Shown here piece by piece: positions 18,741 through 26,813 of a stretch of 38,456 bases of DNA. Where the stretch lies: contig CAZKMR010000040.1 of NCBI GenBank assembly GCA_964553795.1, positions 1-38,456 on the forward strand. Reading direction: 5' to 3'. The position numbers and the translations under genes were made by a program. Source of the stretch: JADLHS01 sp964553795 (lineage in GTDB: Bacteria; Verrucomicrobiota; Verrucomicrobiia; Limisphaerales; JADLHS01). Position 1 is the first letter of the stretch. Each line of letters starts with the position of its first letter. Below the pieces are notes generated by a model, which did no database searches, had not been told where the DNA came from, and worked only from the letters and a program-made list of their open reading frames with translations.

Positions 18741-19598
18741 TCAAACCGCGACCACCGGATTTTCCAACGTGCCGATGCCGCTGATCTCAATGCGAATCAC
18801 GTCGCGTTCGTGCAAGGTGAATTGATCGGGTGGAACGACGCCCGTGCCGGTCAATAACACCGCGCCGTGCGGGAAAACCTGACAGCGAAACAGAAACTCC
18901 GCCAATTCGTCGAAACGTCGTTTGATTTGGCTCACGGAAGTTTGCCCAGCGAAAACTTGTTTCTCCGCGCGATTGATTTCGAGTTTGATCTGCCACTCGC
19001 GGGCTTGCGTTTCGGTCTGGCCCAAGACGATCCACGGACCGACCGCGCAGGAGCGGTGATAGGTTTTCGCCTGCGGCAGATACAGAAGATTTTCCCCTTC
19101 GATGTCGCGCGAACTCATGTCGTTGCCAATCGTGAAACCGACAATTTTCCCACGCGAATTCAGCACCAACGCCAATTCCGGCTCGGGCACGCTCCACTTT
19201 GCATCGCGACGAATGCCGACGGCGTCGCCGGGCGGAACAACCTTTTCCGCGAGCGATTTGAAGAAGATTTCGGGACGCTCGGCGGAATAAACGCGATCGT
19301 AAGCAGTCGCGCTGTGAGTGGATTCCTCCATGCGCGCCGTTTTGCTGCGCAAGTAGGTCACGCCCGCAGCCCAGACCTCCTGTTGCTCAACCGGCGCGAG
19401 CAGTTGAATTTTCGAAAGCTTCACGCGCGGCGGATTCTTGCCGAGCCATCTTTCCAACTCGGTCAACGGTGCGTCCGCTTCGAGCACGGGAGTCATTGTT
19501 GCGAGCCCGACGGCGGATAGATCGAGCACCGTCGTGTCGTCCGGGGCGACAGCGATGCGCATTTCTTGAGTCGAGTTTTTGAATCGGCAGAGCTTCAT
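18741..19598 (-). CDS. FAH-family hydrolyase, probable 2-keto-3-deoxypentonate dehydratase
   Basis: The product is 285 residues with the fumarylacetoacetate-hydrolase fold. EVWAAGVTYLRSK opens the catalytic domain near residue 74. Glu139 and Glu141 (PEPELALVL) and Asp160 (GNDMSSRDIEGEN) occupy the positions that bind divalent metal in this family. The closest recognisable type is 2-dehydro-3-deoxy-D-arabinonate/xylonate dehydratase, which makes 2-oxoglutarate semialdehyde in the Weimberg pathway. The divergent D-xylonate dehydratase gene supplies exactly that enzyme's substrate. ATG 19598 was chosen over an upstream TTG because it leaves a 73-bp divergent promoter region. The gene is convergent with GH98, with 41 bp between stops. 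An ordinary acylpyruvase-type FAH protein is the alternative. Confidence 0.83.
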   Translation of the reverse strand: MKLCRFKNSTQEMRIAVAPDDTTVLDLSAVGLATMTPVLEADAPLTELERWLGKNPPRVKLSKIQLLAPVEQQEVWAAGVTYLRSKTARMEESTHSATAYDRVYSAERPEIFFKSLAEKVVPPGDAVGIRRDAKWSVPEPELALVLNSRGKIVGFTIGNDMSSRDIEGENLLYLPQAKTYHRSCAVGPWIVLGQTETQAREWQIKLEINRAEKQVFAGQTSVSQIKRRFDELAEFLFRCQVFPHGAVLLTGTGVVPPDQFTLHERDVIRIEISGIGTLENPVVAV

Positions 19599-19671
19599 GC
19601 GCGCGATGCTGGCAGAAGCGGTTTCGGAAAACAACTTTCAGCCGCGCGGCGGGCCTGATTACATACCGCCA

Positions 19672-21630
19672 ATGAATTCCTCGCGCGACCTGTTCGATGC
19701 CGCACCGCCGGAGATCTATTGTATGCAAACGCGCGGCCCCGGGCCGAGCGGAAGTTTGCCGCTGACGGAAGAGATGTTGTTGCACAGTCCGAGCGGCGAT
19801 TTGTTCGGGCTGACGCAAAACGCCGGCATGGGTTGGAACGCGGCGGAAGTCGGGCGTGAACAGTTTTTGATTCTGAGCACGCAAGGCGGGTTGCGCGCGC
19901 CGGACGGTCAACCCATCGCGCTCGGCTATCACACGGGGCATTGGGAAATCGGATTGCTGGTGCAAGCGGCGGCGGAGGAATTTCGGCGTTTGAAAACCAT
20001 TCCGTTCGCGGGGTTCTGCTCCGATCCGTGCGATGGGCGAACACAGGGAACGACGGGAATGTTCGACAGTCTGCCGTATCGCAATGACGCGGCGATTTTG
20101 TTTCGGCGCTTGGCGCGGTCCCTGCCGCGGCGTGCGGGTGTGCTGGGAATTGCGACGTGCGACAAAGGCTTGCCCGCGATGTTGATGGCGGTGGCGGGCT
20201 TGCGCGATTTGCCGGGTGTAGTTGTCCCTGGAGGCGTGACGTTGCCGCCGGAGCAGGGTGAAGATGCTGGCGCAGTACAAACTCTCGGCACGCGGTTCGC
20301 CCACGGCATGGTGACGCTGTCGGAGGCGGCGGACCTCGGCTGTCGCGCGTGTGGGACGCCGGGCGGCGGTTGTCAATTCCTCGGCACGGCGGCGACGTCG
20401 CAAGTCGTCGGCGAAGCGCTCGGATTATCCCTGCCGCATTCGGCGCTCGCGCCGTCGGGTCAACCGGTGTGGCTGGATATGGCGAAGCGATCCGCGCGGG
20501 CGTTGCATCAGTTGGCCGAGCACAAACTCTTCACGCGCGCGATTCTCAGCGATGCGAGTATTCAAAACGCGATGATTGTTCACGCGGCGTTTGGCGGTTC
20601 GACGAATTTGCTGCTGCACATTCCGGCGATTGCGCATGCCGCGGGATTGAAGCAACCCACGGTGGAAGATTGGATCGCGGTGAACCGTCGTGTGCCCCGT
20701 TTGGTGAGCGTATTGCCGAATGGGCCAGTGCATCATCCGACGGTGCGCGTGTTTTTGGCGGGTGGCGTGCCGGAAGTGATGTTGCATTTGCGGCAGCTTG
20801 GTTTGCTCAACACGGACGCATTGACGGTGACGGGAAAAACCTTGGGCGAGAATCTTGATGCGTGGGAGAACTCGGAACGGCGCGCGCGCTTCCGTGAGTT
20901 GTTGCAACAACAAGACGGCGTCGCGGCGGATGAAGTGATTTTTGCGCCGGAGCAAGCGCGTCAACGCGGTCTCACCGGCACGATGGTCTTCCCGCGCGGC
21001 AATCTCGCCCCGGAAGGTTCAGTCGTGAAAGCCACAGCGATTGATCCGAGTTTGTTCGATGCGAACGGAATTTATCAGCACGAAGGTCCGGCGCGGGTTT
21101 TTGTGAACGAGAAGGACGCCATTGCGGCGATCAAGCAGGGACGCATTCAGGCGGGCGATGTGTTGGTGCTCGCGGGCATCGGGCCGTTGGGCACGGGGAT
21201 GGAGGAAACATATCAGGTCACCGGCGCGCTGAAATATTTGCCGCACGGCAAGCAAGTCGCGCTGCTCACGGATGCGCGGTTTTCCGGCGTTTCCACCGGC
21301 GCATGTATCGGACACATCGGCCCGGAGGGATTGGCGGGTGGCCCAATTGGAAAAGTTCGCGACGGCGACCTCGTACGAATCGTCATTGATCGAAATCAGG
21401 TCGCAGGAACTGTCGATTTGGTGGGCGAGAATGAACGGCGCTTCAGTTCGGAAGAAGGCGTGCGGATTCTGGCGCAACGCGCGGCGCGCAGTGATCTGGC
21501 GCCGAACGCCGCGCTGCCTGCGGACACGAAACTGTGGGCGGCGTTACAATTGGCGAGCGGCGGGACCTGGGCGGGCTGTGTTTATGATCCAGAGAAAATC
21601 GCGGCGCGGCTGGTGCCGAGGGCGGTGTGA
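19672..21630 (+). CDS. yjhG: D-xylonate dehydratase, YjhG/YagF type (IlvD/EDD family)
   Basis: A 652-residue cytoplasmic dehydratase that converts D-xylonate to 2-keto-3-deoxy-D-xylonate. It matches the YjhG/YagF branch along its whole length: SGDLFGLTQNAGMGW, SDPCDGRTQGTTGMFDSLPY, GIATCDKGLPAM and CRACGTPGGGCQFLGTA. The Cys residues in the last three motifs would bind the Fe-S cluster. HAAFGGSTNLLLHIPAIAHAAG and LTDARFSGVSTGACIGH are also conserved. The frame is open further upstream (from TTG 19579), but ATG 19672 gives the family's usual start, just before DIYT-like EIYCMQTRG. It is divergent from the FAH gene; together they suggest oxidative xylose catabolism. Xylose dehydrogenase, xylonolactonase and the semialdehyde dehydrogenase are not in the window. 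Confidence 0.95.
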   Translation: MNSSRDLFDAAPPEIYCMQTRGPGPSGSLPLTEEMLLHSPSGDLFGLTQNAGMGWNAAEVGREQFLILSTQGGLRAPDGQPIALGYHTGHWEIGLLVQAAAEEFRRLKTIPFAGFCSDPCDGRTQGTTGMFDSLPYRNDAAILFRRLARSLPRRAGVLGIATCDKGLPAMLMAVAGLRDLPGVVVPGGVTLPPEQGEDAGAVQTLGTRFAHGMVTLSEAADLGCRACGTPGGGCQFLGTAATSQVVGEALGLSLPHSALAPSGQPVWLDMAKRSARALHQLAEHKLFTRAILSDASIQNAMIVHAAFGGSTNLLLHIPAIAHAAGLKQPTVEDWIAVNRRVPRLVSVLPNGPVHHPTVRVFLAGGVPEVMLHLRQLGLLNTDALTVTGKTLGENLDAWENSERRARFRELLQQQDGVAADEVIFAPEQARQRGLTGTMVFPRGNLAPEGSVVKATAIDPSLFDANGIYQHEGPARVFVNEKDAIAAIKQGRIQAGDVLVLAGIGPLGTGMEETYQVTGALKYLPHGKQVALLTDARFSGVSTGACIGHIGPEGLAGGPIGKVRDGDLVRIVIDRNQVAGTVDLVGENERRFSSEEGVRILAQRAARSDLAPNAALPADTKLWAALQLASGGTWAGCVYDPEKIAARLVPRAV

Positions 21631-21677
21631 TTGGCGTTTGAGGGCCGATTTTCGGTTGAAGTGCCTCCAATTTCCGA

Positions 21678-21714
21678 CCGGTGGTTCATACGACACATGT
21701 CGTATATCCACCGG
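21678..21714. promoter_or_regulatory. Nested palindrome, candidate operator of the GH43-GH67 operon
   Basis: The core 21689-21704 is TACGACA-CA-TGTCGTA, which shares both heptamers and the 2-bp spacer with the palindrome before GH30. Outside it lie complementary arms CCGGTGG (21678-21684) and CCACCGG (21708-21714). The core ends 104 bp before the GH43 ATG and begins 58 bp after the dehydratase stop. The outer arms could also make a hairpin for the upstream gene, but no T-run follows. The remaining intergenic bases up to 21808 show no clear -35/-10 pair. Confidence 0.68.
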
Positions 21715-21808
21715 CAGCCCGCTTTCTTAATCTCGACCTAATCCATGCAGGCGGCTGAGTCGTTCTTGAGTCTGAATCAAGGGAAGGCCCGCATCACGTT
21801 TTCTTAAC

Positions 21809-23386
21809 ATGAAGAGATTGGTCCTATTATTTACCACGGCGCTGGTCGGCGCGATGAATCTGCTTGGCGCGGCGGAATCCTCCGGGCGCGCCACGAACCC
21901 CATCATTCATGCGGACGTGCCGGATGTGGCGATGGTCCGCGTCGGTGACACCTATTACATGAGCAGCACGACGATGCACATGAGTCCGGGGTTGCCGATC
22001 ATGAAGTCGAAAGATTTGGTGAATTGGGAACTTGTCAGCTACGCCTACGACACGTTGGTGGAGAACGACGCGATGACGCTGCAAAGCGGCCGCAACGCGT
22101 ACGGCGCGGGTTCATGGGCCAGCAGTTTGCGGCATCATAACGGAACGTTTTATGTGACGACATTTTCCAGCACGTCGGGGCGGACGCATGTTTATCGGAC
22201 GAAAGACATCGAGAAGGAGCCGTGGGTGGAAAACACGTTTCGTCCCTCGCTGCATGATCACACGTTGATCTTCGAGGACGATGGCCGCGTTTACATGCTC
22301 TACGGCGGCGGCAACATTCGGCTGGTGGAACTGAACGCGGATTTATCCGGCTTGAAGGAGGGCGGGATCAATCAAGTGGTGATTACAAACGCGCATGCGG
22401 TAGTGACGGCGAACGTCGGTTTGGTGGCCGAAGGCTCGCAACTCATCAAGCACGACGGAAAATATTATCTGTTCAACATCTGTTGGCCGCGCGGCGGAAT
22501 GCGCACGGTGATTGTGCATCGTGCCGATAAACTCACCGGACCGTGGGAGGGTCGCCTCGGGTTGCAGGACAAAGGCGTGGCGCAAGGCTGTCTCATTGAT
22601 ACGCCGAGCGGCGAATGGTTCGCGTATTTGTTTCGCGATTTTGGCGCGGTGGGACGCATTCCGTATCTCGTGCCGGTGCAATGGGAAGACGGTTGGCCCG
22701 TGATCGGCGTGGATGGCAAAGTGCCGGACGAACTCAACCTCCCGCCAAGTCGCGGGCTTATGCCGGGCATTGTGGCGTCGGATGAGTTTGAGCGAAAACC
22801 GGGCGACCGCCCGTTGCCGCTCTGGTGGCAGTGGAATCACAATCCCGATAACGCGCATTGGTCGCTGACCGAGCATCCGGGATTTATGCGACTGCGCACC
22901 GGCCGGGTGGTGGATAATTTTCTCGCCGCGCGAAATACGCTGACGCAACGCACCTTTGGTCCGCAATCCACCGCCAGCACCGCGGTGGATGTCAGCAAAT
23001 TGCGCGACGGCGATTTTGCGGGCTTGGCGTTGTTGCAGCGTGATTACGGTCTGGTCGGAGTGAAGGCGGAGGGCGGAACGAACTTCATTGTGATGATCAA
23101 CGCCCCTTCCAGCAAACCGAACGAAATCGAACGCGTGCCGCTCCAGCAGACCACGGTGTTTCTGAAAGCCGAGTGCGATTTCCGAAATCGCACCGACAAA
23201 GCGCGATTCCATTACAGCCTCGACGGCGAATCGTGGCGCGCGATTGGCAACGAACTGAAAATGAATTACACGCTGCCGCACTTTATGGGCTATCGCTTCG
23301 GGCTGTTCAATTACGCGACGAAAACCGCCGAAGGGCATGCCGATTTTGATTTCTTCCGTTTGAGCGACCAGATCACGAGCAACTAG
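21809..23386 (+). CDS. Secreted GH43 beta-xylosidase/alpha-L-arabinofuranosidase
   Basis: A 525-residue exported protein with a signal peptide ending near residue 22. The five-bladed GH43 domain covers about 28-315. The inverting-mechanism residues are visible: base Asp39 in ADVPDVAMVRVGDTYY, pKa-modulating Asp150 in LHDHTLIFEDDGR, and general acid Glu208 in GLVAEGSQLIKHDGKYY. A C-terminal concanavalin-like domain (about 330-520, containing PLWWQWNHNPDNAHWSL) is the type attached to GH43 xylosidases and arabinofuranosidases, probably subfamilies 11/12. It should remove xylose or arabinose from xylo-oligosaccharides. It is the first gene of a packed operon, 28 bp before the next gene, and stands directly downstream of the nested palindrome. 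Xylosidase versus arabinofuranosidase cannot be settled by reading. Confidence 0.92.
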   Translation: MKRLVLLFTTALVGAMNLLGAAESSGRATNPIIHADVPDVAMVRVGDTYYMSSTTMHMSPGLPIMKSKDLVNWELVSYAYDTLVENDAMTLQSGRNAYGAGSWASSLRHHNGTFYVTTFSSTSGRTHVYRTKDIEKEPWVENTFRPSLHDHTLIFEDDGRVYMLYGGGNIRLVELNADLSGLKEGGINQVVITNAHAVVTANVGLVAEGSQLIKHDGKYYLFNICWPRGGMRTVIVHRADKLTGPWEGRLGLQDKGVAQGCLIDTPSGEWFAYLFRDFGAVGRIPYLVPVQWEDGWPVIGVDGKVPDELNLPPSRGLMPGIVASDEFERKPGDRPLPLWWQWNHNPDNAHWSLTEHPGFMRLRTGRVVDNFLAARNTLTQRTFGPQSTASTAVDVSKLRDGDFAGLALLQRDYGLVGVKAEGGTNFIVMINAPSSKPNEIERVPLQQTTVFLKAECDFRNRTDKARFHYSLDGESWRAIGNELKMNYTLPHFMGYRFGLFNYATKTAEGHADFDFFRLSDQITSN

Positions 23387-23414
23387 AAACCGCCGCAACC
23401 GATTGGATAAAGAC

Positions 23415-24623
23415 ATGAAAATCATCCTCCCACTCCTGGCGAGTGTCCTCCTCCTGACCATTCAACGTGCGCCCGCGCAGACGAATCCCCCGCCAGTCGA
23501 GGACTTCAAGCCGTCCACGTTGAATCAACCGGGGAAAGCCTATCCGCAGGTCAACTCCGAGCGGCGCGTTCGCGCCCGCCTGCTCGCGCCGCAGGCGCAA
23601 AGTGTTTTGCTCGACATCGGCGGCAAGAAATACCCGATGACCAAGGGCGACGATGGCATTTGGATCGGGGCCTCGGATCCGCAGGACGAGGGCTTTCACT
23701 ATTATCAACTCAACGTTGACGGCGCCTCCGTGCCGGATCCGGGGTCGCTTTATTTCTATGGCGCCAGCCGCTGGGGCAGCGGGGTGGAAGTGCCGGCAGC
23801 GGATCGCGACTTTTATGCCTTGAAAGACGTGCCGCATGGGCAACTGCGGCAGGTGTTCTATCCGTCGAAAAGTGCGAGCACGAATCTCCGCTGTTTCGTT
23901 TACACGCCGCCGGATTACGAAACGGCCCTCGCGCAGCGTTATTCTGTGCTCTATCTCCAGCACGGGGGCGGGGAAGATGAAACCGGCTGGGGTAATCAAG
24001 GCTTCACGCCGTTCATCATGGACAACCTGATTGCGGCGGGGAAAGCGAAGCCGTTCATTATCGTGATGGCGAACAGTTACGTTCCAGGCGCGAACTTCGG
24101 CTTCGGCTCGGCGCGCACCAATCAGCCGCCGGAAACCAACAGTCCTTATTCGCGCCCGATTTCCGGGCCAGGCGGACGCAGCTACAATCCCGCGGCCTTC
24201 GCGAAAGTTCTGATCGAAGAGCTGATTCCCTATATTGACGCCAACTTTCGCACGCTTACCAATCAACCGAACCGGGCCATGGCCGGCCTTTCGATGGGAG
24301 GCATGCAGACGCGGTCCATCACGTTGGCCAACCTGGACAAATTTTCGCATATCGGCATTTTCAGCGGCGGCAGCATCAGCACCAATGACATTGCCGAACT
24401 GCCAGCTTTCCCGGAGAAAATCAAACTGGTGTTCGTCAGCTACGGGAGTCGCGAATTGGGCGGCGACCGCGCCGGTCGCGGTGGGGATCCTAAAGCCGCG
24501 ACTGAAGCCCTCAAGGCCGCCGGCGTCAACGCTCACTTCTATATCTCGCCGGAGACCGCGCACGAGTGGCAGTCCTGGCGGCGAAGTCTGTATCAATTTG
24601 CGCCGTTGTTGTTTCAAAACTGA
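23415..24623 (+). CDS. Secreted CE1 esterase with N-terminal CBM48-like domain (feruloyl/acetyl xylan esterase)
   Basis: The product has 402 residues with a signal peptide to about 22. Residues 40-125 form an E-set/CBM48-like domain of the kind found before many CE1 esterases (RRVRARLLAPQAQSVLLDIGG ... YHYYQLNVDG-like). The alpha/beta-hydrolase domain follows, with nucleophile Ser293 in MAGLSMGGMQ and His383 in ETAHEWQSWRRSL; the acid residue probably lies in the loop near SYGSRELGGD. CE1 members release ferulate or acetate from arabinoxylan. ATG 23415 was chosen over TTG 23403 because it starts a standard signal peptide. It is the second gene of the operon. Confidence 0.9.
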   Translation: MKIILPLLASVLLLTIQRAPAQTNPPPVEDFKPSTLNQPGKAYPQVNSERRVRARLLAPQAQSVLLDIGGKKYPMTKGDDGIWIGASDPQDEGFHYYQLNVDGASVPDPGSLYFYGASRWGSGVEVPAADRDFYALKDVPHGQLRQVFYPSKSASTNLRCFVYTPPDYETALAQRYSVLYLQHGGGEDETGWGNQGFTPFIMDNLIAAGKAKPFIIVMANSYVPGANFGFGSARTNQPPETNSPYSRPISGPGGRSYNPAAFAKVLIEELIPYIDANFRTLTNQPNRAMAGLSMGGMQTRSITLANLDKFSHIGIFSGGSISTNDIAELPAFPEKIKLVFVSYGSRELGGDRAGRGGDPKAATEALKAAGVNAHFYISPETAHEWQSWRRSLYQFAPLLFQN

Positions 24624-24675
24624 AGCAGAGCCGCACCCGTCCGCAATCATCACCACCAACACGCATCCATAAGCC

Positions 24676-26787
24676 ATGAGAAAACTAACACTGCTCTCGT
24701 TCCTGCTCGCATTGCCCTTGAGCCTGGTCGCCGCCGACGTCACCGGCATCTGGAAGTCGGAGTTTGACTCGCAGATCGGACAACAGAAATACACCTTTAC
24801 CGTCAAGCAAGACGGATCGAAGCTGACCGGCCAGGCCAGCTCGCAAGTTGGAGAGCGGTCGCGGGAAGCTGAATTGAAGGAAGGCAAGGTGGAAGGCAAC
24901 ACCGTCTCGTTTGTCGAGCCGTTGATCTTTCAGGACAACGAAATCCTGATCCGCTACACCGGTCAGCTTTCCGCGGACGGAAACGAGATCAAGTTCACGC
25001 GCGCGGTCGGTGACTTCGCCACCGAGGAAATCGTCGCTCGGCGCGAATCCGCCGCGGGTGCAGCGGCGGTCATTCGCATCAAAGCCGGGGCCTATAATCC
25101 GGTGAAAGACGCGGCCGGCACTGTCTGGCTGGCGGACCAGGGATTTGCGGGCGGTGACACTATTGACCGAGCCGGCCTACCGATTGCCAACACCACGACG
25201 CCGGATGTTTACCGCTCGGAACGCTACGGCATGGATTCGTTTACGTGGCCGCTGCCCAACGGGGCGTATCAGGTGAAGCTCCATTTTGCGGAGACGTTTG
25301 AAGGCATCGGCGGTCCAGGCGAGCGCGTGTTTTCGTTCAATGTCCAGGGCAAGGAGTTCAAGGACTTCGATGTGTGGGCCAAGGCGGGCGGCTTTGCGCG
25401 GGCTTACGTGGAGACCGTGCCCGTGCAGATCACGGACGGCAAACTCAAGATCACGTTCACGCCGAACGTTGAGAATCCGCAAATTTGCGCCATTGAAATT
25501 GTGCCGGGCGCTGGTGGGGGAGCTTCTCCCGCAGTGGCGGGAATTACCGGCACGTGGCAGGCCACTTTTGACACCCAACGCGGCCCGCAACAATACACCT
25601 TCACCCTCACTCAGGACGGCGCGATCGTCACGGGCCAGGCCAGCGTGGACACGAACGGCGAGAAGCGCGAAGTCGAATTGAAGGAAGGCAAGCTGGCGGG
25701 CGATACGCTGACCCTGGTCGAATTGTTGAGCATCCAAGATCGGGAGATTCGCATCGTCTTCACCGGAAAAGTCGCGGGTGACGAAATCAAATTCACCCGG
25801 CAAGTCGGGGAGTTCGGTGCTTCCGAGGCCACCGCCAAACGAGTCGGGGCGCCGGCGGCGATCTCTCCCCGCGCCGCGGCGGCAGCAGCGAATGGCGGCC
25901 CGCGTCGGGGCGGCGGCTTTGGTGCTCCCGTTACCTTGGCGCCGGAAGATGATAAACCGGCGTTTCCCAATCCGCCCGCAGGATTTGACCACCGCCGCGA
26001 CGGCGTGGCCCAAGGCAAGTTGGAGAAGGTTCATTACAACTCCAAAACCGTCGGCGTTCAGCGGTGGATGCAGGTGTACACGCCGCCCGGATATTCCCCG
26101 GACCAGAAATACCCCGTGCTGTATGTGTTGCACGGCATCGGCGGAAACGAGAATGAGGAATGGACGCGGAACGGCGCGACGGCAGTCCTCGACAATCTCC
26201 ATGCGGACAAAAAAATCGTCCCGATGATCGTGGTCTTCCCCAACGGGAACGCCTCGACTAATACTGCCAGCGGCGGGGGACCGCGCGGGGGCGGTGGACG
26301 TCCGGGCGGACCCGGTGGCGGTGGCGACCCGGCGCAGATCAGCGGGGATGGCTGGGGCAAGGATTTCGAGCGCGATTTGCTCAAAGACCTTATCCCCTAC
26401 ATTGAATCGAACTACTCGGTGCAGGCGAATCGCGCTCACCGCGCGCTGGCGGGACTTTCAATGGGCGGCGGCCAGGCGTTGAATTACGGGTTGGGCAATC
26501 TCGACACGTTCGCGTGGGTCGGGGGCTTCTCGTCTGCCCCCAACACGCGCGCGCCAGAGCAACTGTTGCCCGATCCGGAGCAAGCGAAGCAACAGTTGCG
26601 CCTGCTCTACGTTTCGTGCGGCAAGCGCGACGGTTTGATGCGCAACAGCCTGCGGGTTCGCACGTATGCCAGGGAAAAAGGCATCCCGCATGTCTGGCAC
26701 GTGGATGATCATGGGCATGACTTCGACCATTGGCGGAAGGGGCTGTATAACTTCTCCCAACTGCTCTTCAAATCCACCGCGCAATGA
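24676..26787 (+). CDS. Secreted lipocalin-like/malectin/lipocalin-like/CE1 esterase
   Basis: A 703-residue exported protein with an unusual order of domains. After a signal peptide (1-20) comes a small beta-barrel repeat at about 21-122 (VTGIWKSEFDSQIGQQKYTFTV). A malectin-like carbohydrate-binding domain follows at about 132-276. A second copy of the barrel lies at about 286-390 (ITGTWQATFDTQRGPQQYTFTL). After a Gly/Arg-rich linker, the CE1 esterase occupies about 430-700. Ser595 (LAGLSMGGGQ), Asp652 (CGKRDGL) and His681 (GHDFDHW) form the probable triad. A Gly-rich loop (about 530-552) interrupts the esterase fold. The role is presumably ester removal from xylan or lignin-linked ferulate. 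ATG 24676 follows the previous stop by 52 bp, and the stop overlaps an alternative GH10 start. Confidence 0.9.
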   Translation: MRKLTLLSFLLALPLSLVAADVTGIWKSEFDSQIGQQKYTFTVKQDGSKLTGQASSQVGERSREAELKEGKVEGNTVSFVEPLIFQDNEILIRYTGQLSADGNEIKFTRAVGDFATEEIVARRESAAGAAAVIRIKAGAYNPVKDAAGTVWLADQGFAGGDTIDRAGLPIANTTTPDVYRSERYGMDSFTWPLPNGAYQVKLHFAETFEGIGGPGERVFSFNVQGKEFKDFDVWAKAGGFARAYVETVPVQITDGKLKITFTPNVENPQICAIEIVPGAGGGASPAVAGITGTWQATFDTQRGPQQYTFTLTQDGAIVTGQASVDTNGEKREVELKEGKLAGDTLTLVELLSIQDREIRIVFTGKVAGDEIKFTRQVGEFGASEATAKRVGAPAAISPRAAAAAANGGPRRGGGFGAPVTLAPEDDKPAFPNPPAGFDHRRDGVAQGKLEKVHYNSKTVGVQRWMQVYTPPGYSPDQKYPVLYVLHGIGGNENEEWTRNGATAVLDNLHADKKIVPMIVVFPNGNASTNTASGGGPRGGGGRPGGPGGGGDPAQISGDGWGKDFERDLLKDLIPYIESNYSVQANRAHRALAGLSMGGGQALNYGLGNLDTFAWVGGFSSAPNTRAPEQLLPDPEQAKQQLRLLYVSCGKRDGLMRNSLRVRTYAREKGIPHVWHVDDHGHDFDHWRKGLYNFSQLLFKSTAQ

Positions 26788-26813
26788 CTTCAAAAACCGT
26801 TGCCCGCGACATT

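Noticed and set aside
21678..21714. Simple Rho-independent terminator for the D-xylonate dehydratase gene
   Set aside because: The stem is followed by CAGCCCGCTTTC and not a T-run, and the inner core is shared with a site before GH30 where no terminator geometry exists. A dual role is still possible and is listed as a finding.
22040..22056. Extra TACGACA half-site inside the GH43 gene
   Set aside because: It is a lone heptamer within coding sequence, without the inverted partner, and it is explained by Tyr-Asp codons.
23373..24902. 509-codon minus-strand frame opposite the first CE1 esterase
   Set aside because: It spans the end of GH43, all of CE1 and the next gene start, so it cannot be real alongside them; no conserved motif was seen.
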